From the NCBI GenBank assembly GCA_038380435.1, contig JAWZYU010000025.1:43656691-43720690 (forward strand): a stretch of DNA of 64,000 nucleotides, read 5' to 3'. Under the pieces are notes generated by a model. That model made no database searches, was not told where the DNA came from, and saw only the letters and a program-made list of their open reading frames with translations. The position numbers and the translations under genes are program-made. Numbering within the stretch: position 1 is the stretch's first letter; each line of letters begins with the position of its first letter. This stretch comes from Ryuthela nishihirai. Lineage: Eukaryota; Arthropoda; Arachnida; Araneae; Heptathelidae. Of the stretch, positions 54,766 through 62,713 are shown one piece after another.

Positions 54766-55472
54766 ATAAATGAACCTCTATTTTCTCATAATAATAAATG
54801 AATCTTTATTTTCTTATAATAATAAATGAATCTTTATTTTCTTATAGTAATAAATGAATCTTTATTTTCTCATAATAATAAATGAATCTTTATTTCCTCA
54901 CAATAATAAATGAATCTTTATTTTCTCATAATAATAATAAATGAATCTTTATTTTCTTATAATAATAAATGAATCTTTATTTTCTCATAATAATAATAAA
55001 TGAATCTTTATTTTCTTATAATAATAAATGAATCTTTTTTTCTCATAATAATAATAATAATAAATGAATCTTTATTTTCTCATAATAATAAATGAATCTT
55101 TATTTTCTTATAATAATAAATGAATCTTTATTTTTTCATAATAATAAATGAATCTTTATTTTTTTCATAATAATAAATGAATCTTTATTTTCTTATAATA
55201 ATAAATGAATATTTATTTTCTTATAATAATAAATGAATCTTTATTTTCTCATAATAATAAATGAATCTTTATTTTCTCATAATAATAAATGAATCTTTAT
55301 TTTCTCATAATAATAAATGAATCTTTATTTTCTTATAATAATAAATGAATCTTTATTTTCTTATAATAATATTTTTTTATAATAATAAATGAATCTTTAT
55401 TTTCTCATAATAATAAATGAATCTTTATTTTCTTATAATAATAAATGAATCTTTATTTTCTCATAATAATAT
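54766..55472. repeat. 28-bp AT-rich minisatellite, about 25 copies
   Basis: Unit ATAATAATAAATGAATC, TTTATTTTCTC. Variants are T/C before ATAAT and extra ATA triplets. On the minus strand each unit reads GAGAAAATAAAGATTCATT, an AATAAA-containing line like a LINE tail. The array abuts the 3' end of the minus-strand LINE that starts at 55,473. Confidence 0.92.
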
Positions 55473-56345
55473 GCTATAGAACGAGTTAGTTGTCCCACAA
55501 AGCTATATAGCTTGTCTGCAGGAAATTTAATTTAATTCATTTTAATAACAACTAAATAACAATACAATACAAAGACTTGCATATATATACAGAAAACAAT
55601 ATTACCACAAGTCAAAAAAGAATAAAATATAAACAAAATAAACAAATAAATAAAATGAAAGTTACATATTAGCAGACATTTGAGCAATTTGCTCATTTAG
55701 GATGCCAAAATGAATTATTGCATTCAGAGAAATGTATTTAGTGACAAAAATATGTGTCATTATGTTAAAAACAAAATATTATTGTATAACTTTAAAGTAA
55801 TAATAAATATTTGAAGAAGTAACAATAACATTTTTCAATTTCAATTTAAAAACACTGAACGTTAATTTCTAATTTCTTCAGGTAAGGAATTAAATATTCT
55901 AGGAGCTAAAAATAAAAAGTGCTTATGAGCTATTTCTTTCTTTACTTTAAATAAATAAAATAATAAATACCCCCTCAAGCAGCTGCTTGCCACAAAGGTC
56001 TGACAGGAGCCTGTCAGTTTATATGCCATAGTAGAAGGTCGGTGAGGATGGCAGGACCTCAGCAGAAAAACGACACATACATCCATGCCTTAATCCGGGG
56101 CTCGAACCCAGATCCCGTAGACTAGTAACCACTCGGCCACAAATAAAAGGCCAGATTGACGAGTAGCATACTCTTTACATTTAACTTGTAGAAGTGCTGT
56201 CTTATAATAAACATTATACATAGTTCACAAAGACAGAAAGAAAATAAATGTATATGATAATAAAAATTTGTGTCACATATCAGTAAGCAGAAATGAAAAT
56301 ATCAATTGACAAACTATAAAAAACTAATTTGAAAGCGATTTAGAA
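55473..56345 (-). mobile_element. CR1/Jockey-group LINE, 3' part, split by SINE-B
   Basis: On the minus strand: KTALLQVKCKEYATRQSGLLF-type sequence (56,150-56,220), the nested SINE-B, then KKEIAHKHFLFLAPRIFNSL and PEEIRN followed by a stop near 55,862. After that comes a ~390-bp 3' UTR ending with the stem AAGCT-ATAT-AGCTT (55,500-55,513) and GTGGGA. The AP..FN.LP.EI line is the usual C-terminal motif of these LINEs. Confidence 0.7.
55955..56141 (-). mobile_element. SINE-B nested in a LINE
   Basis: From AAATACCCCCTCAAGC to AACCACTCGGCCAC. AAATAAA occurs on both sides as a weak target duplication. The LINE reading continues on either side. Confidence 0.88.
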
Positions 56346-56389
56346 ATAGCACTGTCAGGCTAGAGGCCTTTTCAAATATTTTTTTTGTT

Positions 56390-56960
56390 CGGGTGTTGAA
56401 TGTTATTTTGGATTTCACCAAAATGGGCATATGCTACGTGGGAGACCCTCTGTCCCAGCATCTGGAAAGTTAATTGAAGTAGCAGTGTCTGGGGAACGGC
56501 TAGCGTCCGCTGACAAGTGACTCCTAACACGGAGGCTATCGGACTTCCCAGATGGTCGGGCGGAGAGAGAAAGAGAAAGGGTTGGCAACAGCGAGGAGGA
56601 GAACAGAGCCAGTCGAGGAACGAACGCGTGCAGACGAAAAATTGTAAAGCTGGGAAATGCCGACTGGTAATAACGGCATTGGGCTCTGTGAATACAGCTG
56701 AACAGGCATAGTAAGCTGGTGTTGATGTAATGTTATGTAATTAAGCATATGTCCTTGTCTATCAAGCATGTTTGGAAGGTTCAATAAATAATTGTTATAT
56801 TTAAGTAAAAGCTGAAGTTGAACCAATTTATTGGGGAGGAGCCTCAGTATTGAGTCCCTGCTATCGTGATAAAACCTTTGATTCCTGAACAGAAAAACCC
56901 TTTCACCCGTTGCGTATTGCGATCGAACCGAGGGGTCATTCCTAAGTGGTCCCAATAGAC
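56390..56960. other. GC-richer block, possible LTR-like fragment
   Basis: Starts near TGTTGAATGTTATTTTGG. Contains an AATAAATAAT signal at about 56,783 and TTATTGGGGAGGAGCC at about 56,830. A minus frame of 139 codons (56,536-56,955) has no domain I know. The composition differs from the flanks. No paired LTR, so classification is open. Confidence 0.25.
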
Positions 56961-56989
56961 CAACAAACGAAGAAACAACATCACAAGCA

Positions 56990-57410
56990 CTATTATATAT
57001 TGTGTTCCTTAAAAAACAACTTTAAATTTCTCTTCAAAGTCGAAAATTTGCAGATGCATAGTATATCTCTAGGTAACGAGATATTCACTTACAGATTTTC
57101 CATAATTATTTTTGATATTTGGTAATTTAAAAAGTTACCTTTTTTTAATTTGGTTTCCTTCTCATGGTTTATTTTAGTCTTAAAAGTATCGTCAAAGAAA
57201 GTTTGCAATGCAATATTATATTTATATAAATTTGAATAAGATAAGATATTTAAAATTTTAAAACTCTCGTTTGCCAATAAATGAGCATTTTCACTCTCAC
57301 CAATTATAATTTTTGCTATTGCTGATTGCATTTTTTCTATTTCTTTTTTAAATATTTGTTATATTTGTAGTTCCTTGAATTATTCCATAGTTCAATATAG
57401 ATTCACAAAT
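56990..57410 (-). mobile_element. CR1/Jockey-group LINE remnant
   Basis: Minus-strand reading: SILNYGI and an MQSAIAKIIIGESENAHLL line, FKILNILSYSNLYKYNIALQ, and towards the end SLPRDI ... LKLFFKEHN. These are the YGI..WG, Q.kAI.iI and LP..I...F lines of LINE RT C-termini. Several frameshifts. It could belong to the same element as 55,473-56,345, but the GC-richer block lies between. Confidence 0.6.
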
Positions 57411-57547
57411 TGCTTTGTAAAATAATAATCATGTTGTTCTGTTCATTGTATATCTTAGTTTATGTAATTTTATTTCAGCCAATCTTAACTTATCACAAAT
57501 ATATTGTTACGACAGATGAACGTGCGACAATGGCACATGGACAGGTG

Positions 57548-57945
57548 TACAGTCGCTCAAAAAAGTATCCGAACATTACGGTTGATTACAGAATTCAGAA
57601 AAAATATCTGGCAGCGATTTTTTTTAGAAATTAGTGATCTGGCAACCTTCGTATCACGTGATTACAGAATCAGGAAAAATATCTGGAGCGTGTACAGCAA
57701 CTGTACACGCTCCAGTTACCGTTCACAGCAAACTGGACAGCACCGTTCACAGCACTGGAGCGTGTGCAGTAACTGCACACGCTCCAGTTTGCTGTGAACG
57801 GTAACTGCACACGCTCAATATTTCCGTGAGTGAGCGTGACACGAAGGTTGCCAGATCACTAATTTCTAAAAAAAATCGCTGCCAGATATTTTTTCTGAAT
57901 TCTGTAATCAACCAGGGTGTTCGGATACTTTTTTGAGCGACTGTA
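57548..57945. mobile_element. Tc1/mariner-like MITE, intact, 398 bp
   Basis: Begins TACAGTCGCTCAAAAAAG and ends with its reverse complement. The inverted repeats extend ~115 bp inward (TATCCGAACA, TTGATTACAGAATTCAG, TTAGTGATCTGGCAACC). TA at both outer ends fits TA target duplication. The interior is the hairpin set (GTGTACAGCAACTGTACAC; CGTGTGCAGTAACTGCACACG). No ORF. Reference copy for the arrays at 10,281-11,095 and 30,241-31,470. Confidence 0.85.
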
Positions 57946-58473
57946 TCATGAACGCTCGCCTATGCTTAGCATGACGATTTATGTTATTAACTGTTTAGAA
58001 CGAAGATGCTTTGAAAATAATAAGAATTCTGAAAGAAAGCAAAAAGATATAGTAGAGTAGTAAAAGTAAGAAGAATATAGTGTATTAAATTAGTGTTATG
58101 TAACGCTATGTGAAAAGACTGCTCTTATTTAAGATGAAGCCTACTTCCGGTGGAGAAAAGGAATCAACAGTTAAGTTTGTTATTGGTTCCTCTATCAGGG
58201 AGATCAATGTTAAACGTTTCACATGTATAAGGTATAAAGTATTGTTAAGGTTAATTAGTGTCACAAATGAGGTTCAATACAAAGTGGTTTGTCTTCATGC
58301 TAAGAGGAATAGAAAAAATTGTTTTTAAATTGTGTTTAGATAAAATTGATTAATTTGCAACAATTTTGTGCCATTGTAATAAAATACATCATTCATACTT
58401 TAGTGGTATACATATATGCTATTTATGAACTCACTCTCAGCTTTCATCTCACTGAATTCATATCAATATTATG
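57946..58473. other. No gene supported
   Basis: A + frame of 72 codons (58,110-58,328) has no recognisable domain. The rest is AT-rich. Confidence 0.4.
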
Positions 58474-58600
58474 TATGGCTGTTTTTCTGCTGAGGTCCTG
58501 CCATCCTCTCAGACCTTCTACTATGGCATATAAACTGACAGGCTCCTGTCAGACCACTGTGGCAAGCAGCTGCTTGAGGGGGTATTTATTTTATTTACAT
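58474..58600 (+). mobile_element. SINE-B, 3' half opening a mosaic
   Basis: Starts at TATGGCTGTTTTTCTGCTG without a tRNA-like head and ends TTTATTTACAT. Confidence 0.88.
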
Positions 58601-58790
58601 TGGATCGTGTGAGCTCACAAAAACCTGGATCGTGTGAGCTCACAAAAACCTGGATCGTGTGGGCTCACTCACGGAAATATTGAGCGTGTGCAGTTACCGT
58701 TCACAGCAAACTGGAGCGTGTGCAGTAACTGCACACGCTCCAGTTTGCTGTGAACGGTAACTGGAGCGTGTACAGTTGCTGTACACGTTC
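58601..58790 (+). repeat. Double-hairpin module, first copy with repeated start
   Basis: GGATCGTGTGAGCTCACAAA is present twice before the GGGCTCACTCACGG line. Both hairpins are complete. Ends TGTACACGTTC. Confidence 0.9.
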
Positions 58791-58901
58791 CTGTGGTCTT
58801 TCCATCCTCTCAGACCTTCTACTATGGCATATAAACTGACAGGCTCCTGTCAGACCTCTGTGGCAAGCAGCTGCTTGAGGGGGTATTTATTTTATTTACA
58901 T
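58791..58901 (+). mobile_element. SINE-B, 3' half between modules
   Basis: CTGTGGTCTTTCCATCC to TTTATTTACAT. It shares GGTCTTTCC with the next 3' half (59,067), so these two arose from one another. Confidence 0.9.
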
Positions 58902-59066
58902 TGGATCGTGTGAGCTCACAAAAACCTGGATCGTGTGGGCCCACTCACAGAAATATTGAGCGTGTGCAGTTACCGTTCACAACAAACTGGAGCGTGTGCA
59001 GTAACTGCACACGCTCCAGTTTGCTGTGAACGGTAACTGGAGCGTGTACAGTTGCTGTACACGTTC
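58902..59066 (+). repeat. Double-hairpin module, second copy
   Basis: TGGATCGTGTGAGCTCAC ... ACACGTTC, with one mismatch in the long stem (CACAACAAA versus CACAGCAAA). Confidence 0.9.
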
Positions 59067-59170
59067 CTGAGGTCTTTCCATCCTCTCAGACATTCTACTA
59101 TGGCATATAAACTGACAGGCTCCTGTCAGACCTCTGTGGCAAGCAGCTGCTTGAGGGGGTATTTATTTAT
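59067..59170 (+). mobile_element. SINE-B, 3' half closing the mosaic
   Basis: CTGAGGTCTTTCCATCC to GGGGGTATTTATTTATTATT. Confidence 0.9.
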
Positions 59171-59292
59171 TATTATTATTTATACCATCTAAAAATATCA
59201 TCAAAAAATAAATCCAATATTTTATCCTTCGTACCTTTTCAATTTTATAACAATTGCAAATATCTTCAATAATGTGTTTCCTTTATGTAAAC

Positions 59293-59768
59293 TAGTGTCT
59301 CGCAAACTTTTTTACTCTGCGGCACATTGAATCTAATTTTTTTTCCGCGGCACACTGAATCTAATTTTTTTCCGCGGCACACTGAATCTAATTTTTTTTT
59401 CCCGCGGCACACCTAAAAAAGAATAAAAGCAAACTCTATATAATCGTCATTATATTTGCGCTTTGTTGAAGTCATCAGCCTGGTTTTACTTGAAGATTTG
59501 CTCTCGTTCTCTAATTCATAACTCGGTGTTTGTTTTAAATATTTGTCCATTCTTTGGCTTGAAACAATCAAGAATTAATACCAAAATTTGGAAAAAGCTT
59601 GAAAAATACTTACAAGATCCCAGTTGATAAAATCTGAAAGATTTTTATTAAAGCACGTCGATAACACAAGTCAAGTCAAAATGAAATCTTTGGAATATCT
59701 AGTGTCAATTTGAAAATCTCTCGCGGCACACTTGGAATCTCTCGCGGCACACAGTTTGCGAGACACTG
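59293..59768. mobile_element. hAT-like MITE, 476 bp
   Basis: Ends TAGTGTCTCGCAAAC ... GTTTGCGAGACACTG with a perfect 8-bp duplication ATGTAAAC (59,285-59,292 and 59,769-59,776). Inside, CCGCGGCACACTGAATC lines recur near the left end and CTCGCGGCACAC near the right: subterminal repeats, where hAT transposases usually bind. Confidence 0.85.
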
Positions 59769-59776
59769 ATGTAAAC

Positions 59777-60206
59777 AGTCCAATTTGAGCAATTTAATAA
59801 ACATATTTTCTACATCTCTATGAATCGGAGAATGAAATATCCATTTTTTTCTTGTTTTCATTTAAATATATTTTTATTATGGTTGAGGCAACGTAAAATG
59901 TGATTAAAATCCTCCTTTGTTTCATTGCAAATCACTTTAGTCTTTCTGTGTAGCCATACTCTATTTATAAATCTGCTCACAACGTTCCAATACTTTTATT
60001 TTGACGCTTTGAACTCTTTTGACCCTCGTTCCTTGTTACTTTGAATCTTTCCCATTGCTTCAGTTTTTGCCAGATTTACCTCACAGCATCTAAATCCCGT
60101 CGTTGTTTCGTCAGCAAGAGGGATATTTCAGCACGTGAATGAGTCATTGCTCCGTTTCCTTGAACTACTTCGTCACCTAACAACATCCCTTTGTTTACTT
60201 CGCTGA
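59777..60206. other. No gene seen
   Basis: Unassigned. GC rises towards 60,200, where the open frame of the next entry begins. Confidence 0.45.
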
Positions 60207-60989
60207 AGTGACGTGTCTTGGAAATCGTCAATCAGCTGCAGAAATCTGCGCTCCAGGAAGGAAGCCAGAGCCGCGTGGCGCGTTAACACTCTCCACAAGG
60301 CCGAGACGCAGGTGCAACTGAGGAAGGACTTGGCCTTCGCGCTCACACGTCCTCCCTCCCTCGGCTCTTCCGCCACTGACGAGAAAGTGGCTGCTGGGCG
60401 CTGTCACCGAATGGGTTGGGTTGTTTTACCTCTGAGCGGCACTTTTTTGCACACCATCGGCTAAATAGCCAGGTCACATGGACCCCAAAGGCTCAGAGAA
60501 GGTTGGGGGAGGGGATCCACTGGAACAGCTGTTGGGAGACAGATGGTAACCTCCCTTCAAGGCCATCCAGCGTGTTCTTTAACGTGCACAGGATATGGCT
60601 CTCCCGCACACGGAGAAAAGGCTTAACGTCCCATCCGACGGACGGCGGCCTTTCCAAGCCCATCGGTGTCTCCTACTGACCGTGGGCAGGGCGGGGAATT
60701 TTGCGGAGATAAATCTCAACGCTGACCCAGCTGGGACTCGAACCTGGGAACTACAGATTACGAGCCTGGCGCGCTACCGACTGAGCCACCCCCGCCCCGC
60801 TGTCACCGAAAGAAACGAAACAAGTTGAATACCCTACCAAGGAGAGGAATTCTCAACTCTTGTAGACGTATTCTATTCTTACCCCTGGGAATAGAATCCC
60901 AAATATTGTGCCAGGACAGAGACTACGACTTTGATTCTCCTGCTCCTGAATTCTCTCTGCATCCCGAGATCTTCTTCCAGAAGTATTAG
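60207..60989 (+). pseudogene. Candidate host exon or ORF split by a SINE (unknown product)
   Basis: After a TGA at 60,204 a frame runs open to the SINE insertion (60,410). If the SINE and one duplicate are ignored, it continues in the same frame from 60,810 to a TAG at 60,987-60,989, in all about 127 codons. The first part is rich in Arg/Lys/Ala (WRVNTLHKAETQVQLRKDL), the second in Asp/Pro/Ser (DRDYDFDSPAPEFSLHPE). There is no ATG before the break; the first likely codon is GTG, so it would have to be an internal exon. I recognise no domain. Chance cannot be excluded. Confidence 0.3.
60412..60798 (-). mobile_element. SINE-A, full length
   Basis: The 12-bp duplication GCTGTCACCGAA is at 60,400-60,411 and 60,799-60,810. 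The GGGGCCACGG block is replaced by GGAGAAAAGG. Confidence 0.95.
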
Positions 60990-61170
60990 TAGTATTTAGG
61001 GAAAGGGAATCGATTCCTGAATTGCTTTTCGCTTATTGTTGTCGAGCTCATCCAATTTGCCGACTGGTTAATTACGAAGACAAGAACCTTCAGATTTGAA
61101 TTCCGGATATGACATAGATATTGCCTTTCTGCTGATGTTTGACGTTTTACTTTGTTTACTGGTCTGTCAG

Positions 61171-61636
61171 GGTTGGGTTGTTTTACCTCTGAGCGGCACT
61201 TTTTTGCACACCATGTGCTAAATGGACCGAAATGGACCTCTGAGTGGGCATTACATCATGGGCTAAATGGACCTCTGAGCGGCACTTTTTTGCACACCAT
61301 AGCCTAAATGGCCACATGGACTCCGAAGGCTCAGAGAAGGTTGGGGGAGGGGACCCACTGGAACAGCTGTTGGGAGACAGATGGTAGCCTCCCGTCAAGG
61401 CCATCCAGCGTGTTCTTTAACGTGCACAGGGTATGGCTCTCCCGCACACGGGGTCACGGCTTAATGTCCCATCCGACTGACGGCGCCCTTTCCAAGCCCA
61501 TCGGTGTCCCCTACTGACCGTGGGCAAGGCAGGGAATTTTGCTGAGATAAATCTCAACGCTGACCCAGCTGGGACTCGAACCTGGGAACTACAGATTACG
61601 AGCCTGGCGTGCTACCGACTGAGCCACCCCCGCCCC
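61171..61636 (-). mobile_element. SINE-A with duplicated 3' end
   Basis: Duplication CTGGTCTGTCAG (61,159-61,170) versus CTGGTCTATCAG (61,637-61,648). The 3'-end segment ACCTCTGAGCGGCAC ... GGGCTAAATGG occurs about three times with decay (61,185, 61,237, 61,271), making this copy ~80 bp longer. Confidence 0.93.
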
Positions 61637-61648
61637 CTGGTCTATCAG

Positions 61649-62225
61649 GTCTCCTTTGCAAGTGAGCGGCCACACGTGAAATCATCATCATATATAATAA
61701 TTGCCATATCCAAACTGGTTGTCCGAAGGAAACCGATCTATGGAACGGACACCAAGAGAGAATGCACGTGGTTCTGGCAGTCTGGCTTCAATGTGTGCAC
61801 TAACTTAATTATACTATGCTAGTTATTGACAGAATTCTATCGCAGTTTTGAGAAATTTCGGTCCCATGTGTTTTTTCTTGATACGAGACTGAACGGTCAG
61901 AAAATTGGTAAGCACCCCATGTTGAGTTAAAACATCTGGTCCCCCTACGTGCGTTGGGCCACATTTAAAGCTATAGAATGACACCATTTGCACCATTGCA
62001 CAATGTGTTCTGGCTCAAATTCTGTCGGGCTAGCTCGGCGCAAATAGCACAGACGATTGCGGGCTCAGAATAATTTAAATTTCAAATATATTTTTTTTAA
62101 TTTTGGAAGGCATAAATATAAAATATTTTTTATTATAATTTTAACCTTTTAATCTGTCTTTAGTAATTAAAAATAAGCACCAAGCAGCTTTTATTTTTTG
62201 TGTATTCTTTTATTTTTAATAAATT
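61649..62225. other. No gene supported
   Basis: Unassigned. Moderate GC to ~62,065, then AT-rich. No domain in the frames. Confidence 0.45.
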
Positions 62226-62236
62226 AATGGCTCTTT

Positions 62237-62628
62237 GGGGGTGGGGGTGGCTCAATCGGTAGCGCGCCAGGCTCGTAATCTGTAGTTCCCAGGTTCGAGT
62301 CCCAGCAGGGTCAGCGTTGAGATTTATCTCCGCAAAATTCCCCACCCTGCCCACGGTCAGTAGGGGACACCGATGGGCTTGGAAAGGCCGCCGTCCGTCG
62401 GATGGGACGTTAAGCCGTGGCCCCGTGTGCGGGAGAGCCATACCCTGTGCACGTTAAAGAACACGCTGGATGGCCTTGACGGGAGGCTACCATCTGTCTC
62501 CCAACAGCTGTTCCAGTGGGTCCCCTCCCCCAACCTTCTCTGAGCCTTCGGGGTCCATGTGACCTGGCCATTTAGCCCATGGTGTGCAAAAAAGTGCAGC
62601 TCAGAGGTAAAACAATCCAATCCAATCC
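62237..62628 (+). mobile_element. SINE-A, full length
   Basis: The 11-bp duplication AATGGCTCTTT is at 62,226-62,236 and 62,629-62,639. The tail is AACAATCCAATCCAATCC, a variant of the usual AACAACCCAACCC. Confidence 0.95.
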
Positions 62629-62713
62629 AATGGCTCTTTGCATTTGTAATGATGTTACCCACAAAATTTCAGCTTCTGGTAGTATCTTTAGTATTTTTCG
62701 TTCCAAATAGCAT

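Noticed and set aside
56536..56955. 139-codon minus-strand gene
   Set aside because: No recognisable family; low-complexity Leu/Gln/Tyr stretch; no supporting signals.
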